Shown here one piece after another: positions 26,598 to 35,010 of a stretch of DNA of 64,000 nucleotides; positions within the stretch are counted from its first letter, which is position 1, and the number at the start of each line of letters is the position of its first letter. The position numbers and the translations under genes are program-made. The DNA is from CAVVGZ01 sp963747965 (lineage in GTDB: Bacteria > Chloroflexota > Anaerolineae > Anaerolineales > Anaerolineaceae). The stretch spans positions 62,001 through 126,000 of the forward strand of contig CAVVGZ010000008.1 of NCBI GenBank assembly GCA_963747965.1, given 5' to 3'. Below the pieces are notes generated by a model. The model was not told the DNA's origin. It ran no database searches and saw only the letters and a list, made by a program, of their open reading frames with translations.

Positions 26598-27286
26598 TTC
26601 TTTTCCTCTCCAGAGTCAGGTGCCATTGTTTCCCGGTCGGGTTTCGCTTCCGGTGGTTTTTGAAAATCAAGTGTGTAGGAATAACGGTTGCCATAAAAAC
26701 CTGCCTGCATGAATCCTGCATATTCTGCGGTTTCAATGACGTTTTTCATCATCTGAAAATGCGGGTCGGCGATCGCCTCTGTTACCGATAAAAATCCGCC
26801 AGGTTTCAGGCAATCATAGATTTCTTTCACCAGGCGGTGGCGGTCTGGAATTTCACCCAGGACGGTTACCAGCAGTGCCCGGTCAAACCGGCATTTGCCC
26901 AGCTTCCCTTCACCGGCTGCACCCTGCACAAATTCAATATTGGTGAGGTTTTCCTGAATGGCTTTGTGGCGGACACGTTCCAGCATGGCCGGTTGGATAT
27001 CGAATGCCGTTACCCTGCCTGTCGGGCCAACCTGCCTGGCCAGCGGAACGGTGAGCCTGCCCGGCCCGCAGCCAAAATCAAGCACCGCCATCCCCGGACG
27101 TAGGTTCAGGTGGGAAATGATTACCGATGCACGGTTATTTCTTAATAGCGGATTATCCAATTCGACCAGCCAGCCCAGCCAGGAGGGGCAGGGAAGGGAT
27201 GTGCGGTTTGAGGATATTCTCCATATAACCGCAATGATGATCACAATAAAAATAAAAGCGACACCGGCGGATAGAACAAACAGCAT
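26594..27286 (-). CDS. Class I SAM-dependent methyltransferase with N-terminal membrane anchor
   Basis: 230 aa. An N-terminal hydrophobic helix (LFVLSAGVAFIFIVIIIAVIW, ~2-22) anchors it. Motif I is GMAVLDFGCGPGRLTVPLAR, followed by VTAFDIQPAMLERVRHKA, FDRALLVTVLGEIPDRH and CLKPGGFLSVTEAIADPHF. It thus resembles the UbiE-type group. A 4-base overlap couples it to the SnoaL-like gene. Substrate unknown. No terminator is seen between it and the upstream genes in the minus-strand run. Confidence 0.75.
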   Translation of the reverse strand: MLFVLSAGVAFIFIVIIIAVIWRISSNRTSLPCPSWLGWLVELDNPLLRNNRASVIISHLNLRPGMAVLDFGCGPGRLTVPLARQVGPTGRVTAFDIQPAMLERVRHKAIQENLTNIEFVQGAAGEGKLGKCRFDRALLVTVLGEIPDRHRLVKEIYDCLKPGGFLSVTEAIADPHFQMMKNVIETAEYAGFMQAGFYGNRYSYTLDFQKPPEAKPDRETMAPDSGEEKK

Positions 27287-27584
27287 ATTAACCTCTACGT
27301 CGGATTGGTTACCAGTATATTATTGGGATCAAAAAAAGCTGATCTGGTTGGAGAGCCGCATTGATTTGCTGTCCTTAATTACAAAATGAATAGGCGGTAT
27401 ATCGTTGCCTTTATTTTCACATAGGTTTTTAATGGGGATCGTTCCACGATGCTGCTGGATCAGGTCTGTGATCCAATCCGATTATTGTAAAATTTTCATA
27501 ATTCCAAACAATTATGCAAATTCTATTCTACCCCGGATATTTACACTCAATCTCCAAAGATATCAATTAGGAGATAATATAAAA

Positions 27585-27607
27585 CGCCTCCCGGCCGCAG
27601 GAAGGCG
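27585..27607 (-). terminator. Hairpin terminator on the minus strand
   Basis: Minus-strand CGCCTTCC pairs with GGGAGGCG (one G-T pair) followed by TTTTATATT. It lies beyond the 49-aa gene at 27850 and would end transcription coming from the lipoprotein and small gene. Bases 27287-27849 hold no other gene apart from a second hairpin near 27680-27707. Confidence 0.55.
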
Positions 27608-27849
27608 CTTCTCCTTTTTGAGAATTAATTATTACTTCATAAGTGGTCAATAGGACCGGCACGATGTAATTTCTTGGTAATACCCCGTCTGGGTAAGCAC
27701 AGATGCGGGGGGAGGGTGAGGTTCATAACCACTTGCACTATGAAAGGGTGGCAACCGGAACATTCCTCCCTCGCATCACCAGCATGAACTCATACCATTA
27801 CCTGGGATCGTTGGATCATGTCCTTGTGGATATATTTAAGTGATCCTGA

Positions 27850-27999
27850 CTACCCGGAAGCCCGATGGAAATCATCCCAGCGTTCCGGGTTGTAGGAATT
27901 AACTGGTTTTACCCATATGCTTTTAAGCTGGGCAAACCAGTTGATAGCAGCGTAAGCAATCCAATAAAAATACCACATTCGATTGGCTTGGTTTTGCAT
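27850..27999 (-). CDS. 49-aa aromatic-rich small protein
   Basis: Starts MQNQANRMWYFYWIAYAAIN and ends DDFHRASG. One hydrophobic helix (WYFYWIAYAAINWFAQL) suggests a single membrane span. The ATG at 27999 follows GGAGACAA. It begins 45 bp after the stop of the lipoprotein gene at 28044, so they likely form a pair. No homologue is recognised. Confidence 0.55.
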   Translation of the reverse strand: MQNQANRMWYFYWIAYAAINWFAQLKSIWVKPVNSYNPERWDDFHRASG

Positions 28000-28043
28000 T
28001 TGTCTCCAATCTCGATATCAACTAATGGTTAGCGTAATATACA

Positions 28044-28453
28044 TCAACGTCTCCGGCCAGCAAACACGCCCAGAACCAGAAATATAATTGCAACTCCAAT
28101 CAGGAAACCAAGATCATATTGGCTCCCATTGTTGTACACTTCGTACATTTGCGCTTTCGAATTAATAAATGACATCACAAGGGTTACCGGAGAAATAATC
28201 CCATGCCAGATTCCTGTTATGATACCGGCAACCCGGCCATCTGAATCAGCGGTATAGGCCAGTGGGTTCACACCTGGGGCATAGAGTTGTACTGTTAACA
28301 CCAGGCACGTCGATTTGACCATCGAAGGTTGGCGTCTCGGATTGTGCATTCAGCACTGGAATATCTAATTGAACACCCGTACCTGGCTCACAGCCCACAA
28401 CAAATACCAGCATCACGGCTAGGAAAAACAAAATAGATCAATTTCTTCTTCAT
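28044..28453 (-). pseudogene. Small lipoprotein with C-terminal membrane helix; two frameshifts
   Basis: The ATG at 28453 follows GGAGGTAAGAA. MKKKLIYF joins, after a one-base slip near 28425 (TTTTGTTTTTCC), to FFLAVMLVFVVGCEPGTGVQ, a signal peptide with lipobox (VVGC). A second slip near 28300 changes FDGQIDVPGV to VQLYAPGVNPLAYTADSDGR. The rest holds GIWHGIISPVTLVMSFIN and a C-terminal helix GFLIGVAIIFLVLGVFAGRRR. The total span is 3n+2, consistent with two net +1 insertions. Proteins of this design (lipoprotein, GIWHG motif, terminal helix) are widespread and uncharacterised. Bases 28454-28822 have no gene. Confidence 0.6.
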
Positions 28454-28827
28454 TTCTTACCTCCAAATTTGAATTGACAGAACTATTGCTTAGATAACGC
28501 ATCTCAGGCTTGTGGCCCGACGACCGGAAATTCAGGCTGGATAACCTTACCATTCGAATTTATAGGACCTGAAATCGGGATTGGGGATCGCTGCCTGATC
28601 CTCTAATGAATAAATTCCACGGGTAAATTTTTAAATTTCTTAGCTTCGGGAATCCAATACCCTAAAAAAACGGGCATTTTTACCCCGCCCTAATCCCAAC
28701 TAGGCTTTCATTATTATCGTATTTGAAAGGAGCTATCTACGTCCCTAATAAAGCATAAAAAATATCTATATTATTAAATGGTTTTTCAATCACCTTCGCC
28801 AAAGACCTCAATCAGGAAATAATTAAT

Positions 28828-28854
28828 AAACGCCCCCAGTTCTAGAAGGCGTTT
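28828..28854 (-). terminator. Terminator downstream of the radical SAM pair
   Basis: AAACGCC (28828-28834) pairs with GGCGTTT (28848-28854); on the minus strand it is followed by ATTAATTATTT. It is preceded (minus strand) by a TAATGCAGTAAG stretch (28876-28892) similar to the tail found in the repeat modules. Confidence 0.5.
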
Positions 28855-28903
28855 CCCATACACGATAAATATCTCTTACTGCATTACCAGTCTAAATAAT
28901 CAA

Positions 28904-29032
28904 ACGAAGCTAGTCCCGGTTGGGATGACGAAGCGAAGCAAGTCCCTTTTGGGACGCGCAGCTAGTGCCTTCGACGACGAAGCGGGAAGCCCCTTTCCTG
29001 GGTTGGCAACGAAGTGAGTCCCTCTTGGGGCG
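28904..29032. repeat. Cluster of ACGAAG...GTCCC..TTGGG repeats
   Basis: Four irregular copies of a roughly 25-30-bp unit: starts at 28904, 28928, 28976 and 29009. Each has ACGAAG, a short variable part, GTCCC or GCCCC, a pyrimidine-rich loop and (T)GGGG/TGGGA. Units thus contain small palindromes. A second cluster is at 40564-40700. It fills most of the gap between the terminator at 28854 and the radical SAM gene end at 29142. Confidence 0.55.
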
Positions 29033-29141
29033 TCCGCAGGTAGTGGAATCCCATCGGGGTTTGCACAGCATAACTGGCATCTGTACGCCATGGTTCAAAT
29101 AGGAGAGATAAGCCTGCACATCCAACATAGGCACCAGCATC

Positions 29142-30440
29142 TTAGATAAATACTGCCTTTGGCCAGGGTTCTCGGCGCGCCTGGGTCCACAGAGTATTTA
29201 CATAATTCAACGCGAAATAGTTCTGTACCAGGTGTAACCAGAATGCTCCGGGTTCGCTCAGCTCAAGATATTCTCCCTTGCGGACTGCTAACCCGGTTTG
29301 TTCGATGACTCGAAGCCACAGTCGTGCCTTATGGGCATCGTTTCCCAGGGCTGTTTCAAGGCTGTTCAGGGGTATACGTGTGTCATAAAATCGCCAGTAC
29401 AGCCACCACCATCCGGCCATTTCGCCGGCGAACGGCATTCGTAGGGCGATCGCTGTACGCCTGGTTCCTAATGCTTCCATCCAGCTGTTTAGATCGAATG
29501 TATTCAGCACAAAGCCATCTGCCAGTTGTGACCCGGCACCAGGGCCAACACCAATATAGCCGTCGCGGGTTACCGATGAATAGCGTGGAACGATTCCCTT
29601 TTTAAAGCCCCATACTGATGTGCGTTCAAAGCCGTTTTGTTCACACCACTTGTTGATCATCCGGTATTGCTCCCTTCGGACTTTCAATCTGGGCATACGC
29701 ACGGCTGCCAGGTGCAGGTATTCTCCAACCGAGGTATATGGGAATGTAAACAGGGGGTAGGTTGTGATTTGGTCTGCCCCGAGTTCAGCAGCCCGAGCCA
29801 GATCATCCATCAAATTGGAGGTTGTCTGGTTGGGAAGTGCAAACATGATATCAGCGTTGACGGAAACGAAGGTGCTTCTGGTGAGCAATGAAAGGGCTTG
29901 TTCAGCTGCCCTGGGATGATATCCTCGCCCGAGCATGGCAAGACTCTCAGGATTAAAGGATTCAATACCAAGGGAGACCAGCCTGACATCCATATCATCA
30001 AGGCGGGTAACAGTTTCTTCCGTGACATCCGCAGGATTCGTCTCTATGCATATATCCCCTGCCAGGTGAAATCTTTCCCGAACGCGTGCCAGGATACGTG
30101 ATACACTGCTGAGTGCCAGGGTCGGAGTGCCACCCCCAATATAGATGCTGGTAATCTGTGCGGGACCAATTGCATCTGCCCACCTATCCACTTCAGTAAG
30201 AGCTGCCTGCGTATAGGGCTCGACCAGGTATTCCTGGTATGGGACTTTGGTGTAGGGACAGTAAGGACAGAAGTGCCGGCAGAATGGCACATGCAGATAA
30301 AACGATGTGCTCTCAACGGGGAGCGGGGTCCAACCGTATGGAGGCTGCTCGAAAACCCAGCGCTGTTCAGGTCCAACCAGGTAACGACGGATGGTGTGTG
30401 TACCGAGCCGCAATAGTGCAAGTCCCGGTTTATTCACCAA
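29142..30440 (-). CDS. Radical SAM protein of the HemW/coproporphyrinogen-oxidase-like family
   Basis: 432 aa. TSFYLHVPFCRHFCPYCPYTKVPYQ carries the C-x3-C-x2-C cluster motif; SIYIGGGTPTLALSSV, CIETNPADVTEETVTRL and VRLVSLGIESFNPESLAMLGR are HemN/HemW-type blocks, followed by SVNADIMFALPNQT and YTSVGEYLHL. The true CPO-oxidase residues cannot be confirmed; HemW relatives often act as haem chaperones or in anaerobic haem degradation. It overlaps the upstream radical SAM gene by 7 bp, so the two are translated together. Confidence 0.75.
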   Translation of the reverse strand: MVNKPGLALLRLGTHTIRRYLVGPEQRWVFEQPPYGWTPLPVESTSFYLHVPFCRHFCPYCPYTKVPYQEYLVEPYTQAALTEVDRWADAIGPAQITSIYIGGGTPTLALSSVSRILARVRERFHLAGDICIETNPADVTEETVTRLDDMDVRLVSLGIESFNPESLAMLGRGYHPRAAEQALSLLTRSTFVSVNADIMFALPNQTTSNLMDDLARAAELGADQITTYPLFTFPYTSVGEYLHLAAVRMPRLKVRREQYRMINKWCEQNGFERTSVWGFKKGIVPRYSSVTRDGYIGVGPGAGSQLADGFVLNTFDLNSWMEALGTRRTAIALRMPFAGEMAGWWWLYWRFYDTRIPLNSLETALGNDAHKARLWLRVIEQTGLAVRKGEYLELSEPGAFWLHLVQNYFALNYVNTLWTQARREPWPKAVFI

Positions 30441-31315
30441 TACCTCAGCATTCCAAGTACCGCACTCGGGTGAAGGCGTTGAACTTCGGTTAGCTCAGTA
30501 CAGGCAGCATACCCGCAGTCTGTGCATACTGCATCCGACGCACGGCAGCAGACTGACTCTCCATCGATATCCACGACAGCTGAAATCGGAAATCGTCTCT
30601 GCCAATTACCGGATTTCAAGGCTAATAAACCAGCCCGGGAATTGATTACAGGTAACCCACCCCGGACACAATTCAAGAGGCGGTCAATAATTGGAGCGCG
30701 TTCCTCCGCGCTCAGGAATAACGCATCGTACCCATAGTAGGGTGTGTGAAAGTAGAACATGACCCCGATCACTGGAAACCTTGTATCACGCACCCAGCGC
30801 AGGAATGGTTCAATCCCATCCATTGTATTGCGGTCAATAACATAGATAATGGCGATCTTGGAGTGCATACCCTCACGTACAGCACGTTCAACTCGGTGGA
30901 AATAATCCCCTCGACGCAGCTCAAACGTTCCAGGCAGACCGTCCATGCTTACCCAGATGAGATCTGCCGAAGATTCAAGACCCAATGTGCCGTTGGTATA
31001 GACGTGCACATGAAAGAATCCAATCCGTTTTGCCTCGGTTACCGCATCTTCCAGGGTATGCTCGCCATCCCGCCACAGCATTGGCTCTCCGCCGCTAAAG
31101 TACACCTCCCGGAAACCACGCTTCCAGGCGTTGTGTAGAGTATCCAGCAGTCCCTCCCAAGTCATGCCGGGGCGCCCTGTATTGGAAACGTGGCAACCGC
31201 AGCAGGCAAGGTTGCACCAGTCGGTTAAGGCAATACCATAGATAAGCGGCTCTGGTTTCTGCAGTACAACAAATCGCCACGCATACCGGGTATAGAATTG
31301 GAGCTTCCTCCACAT
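30434..31315 (-). CDS. Radical SAM protein with C-terminal cysteine cluster
   Basis: About 293 aa from the internal ATG at 31315 (AGGGGA region upstream); an in-frame start 84 bp further lacks a site. GIALTDWCNLACCGCHVSNT has the cluster motif C-x3-C-x2-C, FREVYFSGGEPMLWRDGEHT the GGEP SAM-binding motif, and FHVHVYTNGTLGLESSADLI-WVSMDG the later strands. The C-terminus has CCRASDAVCTDCGYAACTEL, cysteine spacing of an auxiliary Fe-S cluster (SPASM-like). Function unknown; it overlaps the HemW-like gene, so the pair likely act on one substrate. Confidence 0.75.
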   Translation of the reverse strand: MWRKLQFYTRYAWRFVVLQKPEPLIYGIALTDWCNLACCGCHVSNTGRPGMTWEGLLDTLHNAWKRGFREVYFSGGEPMLWRDGEHTLEDAVTEAKRIGFFHVHVYTNGTLGLESSADLIWVSMDGLPGTFELRRGDYFHRVERAVREGMHSKIAIIYVIDRNTMDGIEPFLRWVRDTRFPVIGVMFYFHTPYYGYDALFLSAEERAPIIDRLLNCVRGGLPVINSRAGLLALKSGNWQRRFPISAVVDIDGESVCCRASDAVCTDCGYAACTELTEVQRLHPSAVLGMLRYW

Positions 31316-31480
31316 GGTTTTCTCATTCCCCTGGCAAAACCACTTGTCATTAATATGCAGGATGTTGGTACGCTCGTGGTTTAAGGCAAATGGTTGCATT
31401 AAGCACAGTGTGGTATCGTACCTGCTAATTAATAATTGTACAGACCCTTATGATGATGCGCAATGTAAAAATAAAAAAAA

Positions 31481-31499
31481 GCTCTCTCATTCGGAGAGC
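31481..31499 (-). terminator. Intrinsic terminator after the TfoX-like gene
   Basis: GCTCTC (31481-31486) pairs with GAGAGC (31494-31499), followed on the minus strand by a run of eight T, then ATTTTTAC. It ends the TfoX-like gene transcript (stop at 31539) and insulates the radical SAM pair. Confidence 0.85.
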
Positions 31500-31538
31500 A
31501 TTTTGTAAAAAGGTTTGCTTATTGCCGTATTTTTTTGG

Positions 31539-31874
31539 CTATTGCTTTTGCAGCAAGTACTGGATGGATTCTTCAAATATGGATGCATATTCTCGGTAGT
31601 CTTCCGATCTGGTCAGATTGATCTGGATCCATTCACGCATTTTCGGCTTTCCCAGGGGTTGGAATGGAACCGTGTTCCGGTCTGTCTCCAACAGCCTGGC
31701 CACGGTTTGTTCCGGGAGCTTAACGCCAACTCCTTCCTCATAAAGGCAGATACATAGCCTCTTACCCACGTAATAGGCTGGAAAGCCAAACATTTTTCCA
31801 GGCCGTACAATGGAGTAGCCTGATAACAGGTCATCCAGGATCCTTTTATGTTCAGGATTATATCGGGTCATCAC
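31539..31874 (-). CDS. TfoX/Sxy N-terminal-domain-like protein
   Basis: 111 aa. IVRPGKMFGFPAYYVGKRLCICLYEEGVGVKLPEQTVARLLE corresponds to the TfoX_N fold (MFG...y..g..fa......l.lp). The end KMREWIQINLTRSEDYREYASIFEESIQYLL is a typical C-terminal helix. TfoX itself regulates competence, but isolated N-terminal domains are abundant with unknown function. It overlaps the next gene upstream (31858) by 17 bp, so it is co-translated with the membrane protein. Confidence 0.65.
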   Translation of the reverse strand: MMTRYNPEHKRILDDLLSGYSIVRPGKMFGFPAYYVGKRLCICLYEEGVGVKLPEQTVARLLETDRNTVPFQPLGKPKMREWIQINLTRSEDYREYASIFEESIQYLLQKQ

Positions 31875-32334
31875 CTTGTATCTCCAGGTAATTGCGTGCT
31901 GCAGGCAGAAGTGTCAAAAGAATCAGTAATCCACTCCAGACATAATAGATGGTGTGCAGGATAAAATACTCCACCCAGATCAATTCCACCGTTAGCCAGA
32001 TAAACAAAACCACTCCATCTGCCAGGGATCCTGCCCAGCTCCAGTGGTATGTCTTAGAAGGATTGAATAGGTTCGGCCAGTGCCAGGCTGGTTTTTTCCA
32101 CACACCGTAAGCGATCAACGTTGGATAAATCCCCAGGAAGAGCAGCATGACCAGGCCGGGGATTAAGAAGTTTGGGAATGGTGATCCTTGTATGAGGGTA
32201 AGTGGCATCTGGATAAAGCTGCCGTCCGGCTTAATCATTAGAAGTAGTCCGCAGATGATGCCAGCGAAGCCCTCCAGTGCAAGCAGCATAATCAACACCC
32301 AAATGATAAACGGTCTGGAATGGGTTGTTTTCAA
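31858..32334 (-). CDS. Four-helix membrane protein, unknown
   Basis: 158 aa with helices at about 11-32, 55-76, 102-118 and 128-148. LIPGLVMLLFLGIYPTLIAYGVWKKPAWHWPNLFNP and YHWSWAGSLADGVVLFIWLTVELIW give the pattern. No family with known function is recognised; similar small proteins occur next to stress genes in many bacteria. It overlaps the TfoX-like gene. Confidence 0.6.
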   Translation of the reverse strand: MKTTHSRPFIIWVLIMLLALEGFAGIICGLLLMIKPDGSFIQMPLTLIQGSPFPNFLIPGLVMLLFLGIYPTLIAYGVWKKPAWHWPNLFNPSKTYHWSWAGSLADGVVLFIWLTVELIWVEYFILHTIYYVWSGLLILLTLLPAARNYLEIQGDDPI

Positions 32335-32481
32335 AAGGTATACCTGCCGCTCTTTGGATTCGTATCTATTTCGCCGGGTGACATCGGATGATTATCCAGC
32401 TCACGATTCAATCATACAACTTATTCTTCCATTATCACCAGGTGAGTTTCATCATCTCCACTCAAAAATGGGAATAAGTAT

Positions 32482-33075
32482 TTACACAATTTTCTCTTCA
32501 AATCCCATGATACCCTTTATATAGTCTGCGTTGTCTTTAGATGTGAGAATTTCGAGTAGCAGGAAGGCAGCATCCATTGCCGTTGATGGGTTCCAGCAAG
32601 TAATGATGTCGTCATCCATTACCACTGGCTGGTTGATCACAGTTACGCCAAAGGATTTTAATGCTTCCTGCCGGCTTGAATTTTTATTGTAGGTCGTTGC
32701 CCTTTTCCCGGCTAAAATTCCACTTTTACCTAAAGGTAATGCCGCAACACATACGGATGCAATAATTTTGTTGTGTTTCTTAAATTCCCGGATCATATTC
32801 AAAAATCGTTCATCATAGGCATCTTTATAGTAATCATATTCCTCAAATCCGCCGGGAATCGCCAGGGCATCAAAATCATTTACATTGATTTCACCAACCA
32901 GATAATTGACTAAGCTGATTTGGTTAAAACTACTGCACACTTCCTTTTTTAAGCCGCAGGTAAATAGCTGTGTCGAATGATCGCCATCAACCAGATTCCA
33001 TCCAAACACGTCAATAAACACGCTGGCCTCATAAGTTTCGTAGCCGTCTGCCAGCAGTAGAAGGATCTTTTTCAT
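32482..33075 (-). CDS. DJ-1/PfpI family protein
   Basis: 197 aa. MKKILLLLADGYETYEASVFIDVFGWN is the class opening (LLLADGYE.YE), ALAIPGGFEEYDYYKD carries the GG.EE turn, and Cys109 in IIASVCVAALPLGKSGIL is the nucleophile. WNPSTAMDAAFLLLEIL follows. DJ-1 relatives act as glyoxalase/deglycase, chaperone or redox sensor. It is intact and full length. Bases 33076-33174 hold nothing. Confidence 0.85.
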   Translation of the reverse strand: MKKILLLLADGYETYEASVFIDVFGWNLVDGDHSTQLFTCGLKKEVCSSFNQISLVNYLVGEINVNDFDALAIPGGFEEYDYYKDAYDERFLNMIREFKKHNKIIASVCVAALPLGKSGILAGKRATTYNKNSSRQEALKSFGVTVINQPVVMDDDIITCWNPSTAMDAAFLLLEILTSKDNADYIKGIMGFEEKIV

Positions 33076-33174
33076 GGTTTATTATCCGTTCGCTATTAAA
33101 GAATTTGCCTGGCGATTAATTATACATAATCCTGATCCACGGCAAAGATTCCATTCGCCCGGCCAAATCATTCC

Positions 33175-34080
33175 TTATTTATAAGTTGAAGATGTCATTG
33201 CTTTTATTAAGCTTACTCTATCCTGTTTTTTCCCCCATCCCCGTTTACTGGCAAGCGTCTTTGGTCCAAACAGGATCACAATGAATGCGGTTGCAAGGCA
33301 ATAAAGCAGGATCGATACCCACCAATATGCCTCAGGCATGGAATATTTATCAAAAATTCCGGCCATCATTACCAGTGACGCATTTGCGAGGAAATGCATG
33401 ATGATTCCAGCTACAAGCGTGCTGCGTTCGGTGTTGTTAAATAGCCAGGTTTGCAGCACACTGATCATCACTGCCGTCAGGACAAATGACCAATATGCTG
33501 GGGAAAAAATCCCGTTCATTTCATGCTGGGCTAATCCGGGCACAATAAATGTAGGCGTGTGCCACAATCCCCAGAATACTCCCAGGACCAGGGCTGAATG
33601 GAGTGCATTCCATCTGTTTTGCATCTCACCCAGCAGATAACCCCTCCAGCCTAATTCTTCTGAAATAGCCCCAAAGGTGATCTCCACCACCAGGAATTGA
33701 AGCAGTATAGGAATGCTGGTGACAAGCTGCCTTGCATATTCCATGGAAATCGGTTGTCCGGAAAAGGTGCATGAAAGAATATATGCGCTGATATTCAATG
33801 CCGGTAAAATTAACAGGCCTGCAATGATGAGCGGTGGTTTTGCATCCGGCCAGTGATAGTTTCGGCGCCAGAAATCACGCCTTTCTTGGGATTCTTTAAC
33901 CAGGTAGGTAAACAGGATGCCCATCATTGACGGGACAAAAGCGATCATAGCCATTAAGATCATGTTGATCGCTGAATCCATCCCCTCCCCGGAGAGTAAT
34001 ATTGGTACCCAAAGAATACCACTCACGAAATAAATGGCTGCGATGAAACCCCAAACCCGGAATGCCCAATGCTTTTTCAT
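33175..34080 (-). CDS. CPBP-family intramembrane metalloprotease
   Basis: 301 aa, eight or so helices. The active-site motifs are all there: FGAISEELGWRGYLLGEM (EExxxR), FWGLWHTPTFIVPG (FxxxH) and GIIMHFLANASL (third His). Thus a full-length putative membrane endopeptidase. It is translated right after the 28-aa ORF at 34077 (ATGA overlap), and it faces the HTH regulator at 34337 across an operator-bearing gap; the regulator likely controls it. Confidence 0.85.
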   Translation of the reverse strand: MKKHWAFRVWGFIAAIYFVSGILWVPILLSGEGMDSAINMILMAMIAFVPSMMGILFTYLVKESQERRDFWRRNYHWPDAKPPLIIAGLLILPALNISAYILSCTFSGQPISMEYARQLVTSIPILLQFLVVEITFGAISEELGWRGYLLGEMQNRWNALHSALVLGVFWGLWHTPTFIVPGLAQHEMNGIFSPAYWSFVLTAVMISVLQTWLFNNTERSTLVAGIIMHFLANASLVMMAGIFDKYSMPEAYWWVSILLYCLATAFIVILFGPKTLASKRGWGKKQDRVSLIKAMTSSTYK

Positions 34081-34163
34081 TTAACCTCCTCAGGTGCTTT
34101 CTCGGACTGGCAGCACCCCAACAGCCAGCATAGGAACCGTACGAATCGATATTTGCTGCACAT
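34077..34163 (-). CDS. 28-aa leader ORF, cysteine-rich, coupled to CPBP
   Basis: MCSKYRFVRFLCWLLGCC, then QSEKAPEEVK and stop. The ATG at 34163 follows a textbook AAAAGGAGGTGGAA site, stronger than any other site in this window. The stop TGA overlaps the CPBP ATG. A short hydrophobic stretch (FVRFLCWLLGCC) suggests a membrane peptide. Whether it is a functional peptide or a regulatory uORF is open. Confidence 0.65.
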   Translation of the reverse strand: MCSKYRFVRFLCWLLGCCQSEKAPEEVK

Positions 34164-34274
34164 TTCCACCTCCTTTTAAATTCATCACGGGATTTCCGTT
34201 TTCCCTCCTATATTTTCAATTTCATGCTTGTAAAAATTTCTCAAGAAGGGTATGATAAGAACATATTCACTATT

Positions 34275-34312
34275 GGTTATATTTCCATATTTGGTATTAT
34301 AACCATATATGG
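34275..34312 (+). promoter_or_regulatory. Operator-like repeats before the HTH gene
   Basis: Two near-identical decamers, CCATATTTGG (34285-34294) and CCATATATGG (34303-34312), repeated 18 bp apart, plus an inverted pair GGTTATA (34275-34281) and TATAACC (34298-34304). The region is AT-rich and 25-60 bp upstream of the regulator ATG, fit for autorepression and for control of the divergent CPBP operon. Confidence 0.6.
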
Positions 34313-34336
34313 TAATGATGTCAAGAGGATAAAAAC

Positions 34337-34876
34337 ATGCCTGGAAATAAAGCAAATCTGATCCTGCACCCGGTTCGATTACGTATTCTTACAGCGATTT
34401 CCACCTACCGCATGACAGCCAGCGAAATCTCGGATGCCATGCCGGAAATCCCCCTGACCACACTTTACCGGCACATCAATGCCTTGATGGATGGTGGTCT
34501 GCTCACCGTTGTCGAGGAGAGACCGGTCCGCGGCACAGTGGAGCGCGTGTATGCCCTCACTGCGCCGCCATCCCTGACTGCTGATGACCTGACCGGCATG
34601 TCCAGGGAGGAGTGCGAACAGGCCTTCACCATTTATCTTTCCACCTTAATGAGCGATGCAGAGCGTTATCTTGACACCAGGTCAGGCAGCACCGGGATCA
34701 ATCCCCTTGAAGACGGCGTACACATCAGTAAAGTCCAGTTATTCTTAACCGATGATGAATTTAAGCAGATGAATTCTAAGATGATGGAGTTAATGCTCGA
34801 GGCAGCAAAAAATCAGCCGGCAGCTGGCAGGCTAGCGGCGTATGTTCACCTATATGTTTATACCGATGGAAAATGA
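34337..34876 (+). CDS. Winged-helix (ArsR/HTH_20-like) transcriptional regulator
   Basis: 179 aa. LILHPVRLRILTAISTYRMTASEISDAMPEIPLTTLYRHINALMDGGLLTVVEERPVRGTVERVYALT is a winged helix with the recognition helix in LTTLYRHINAL and a beta wing (RPVRGTVERVY). The C-terminal part (SREECEQAFTIYLSTLMSDAERYLDT) is helical and probably dimerises or binds a ligand. It likely represses its own gene and the divergent CPBP/28-aa operon through the CCATAT repeats. Confidence 0.8.
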   Translation: MPGNKANLILHPVRLRILTAISTYRMTASEISDAMPEIPLTTLYRHINALMDGGLLTVVEERPVRGTVERVYALTAPPSLTADDLTGMSREECEQAFTIYLSTLMSDAERYLDTRSGSTGINPLEDGVHISKVQLFLTDDEFKQMNSKMMELMLEAAKNQPAAGRLAAYVHLYVYTDGK

Positions 34877-35010
34877 TTGAAATAGTACTCCTGGATGAAA
34901 TCATACCTGCGAGATCCTTAACACAGTGAATCCTTCAAATCACAAATTAGAAAGAGTGCTTAAAACGCCCTGGCATTGGGAAATTTACTGCGGAGGATGG
35001 AAAACCAACC

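Noticed and set aside
28904..29032. CRISPR array
   Set aside because: The repeats vary in length and sequence, have internal palindromes, and no spacers of constant size.
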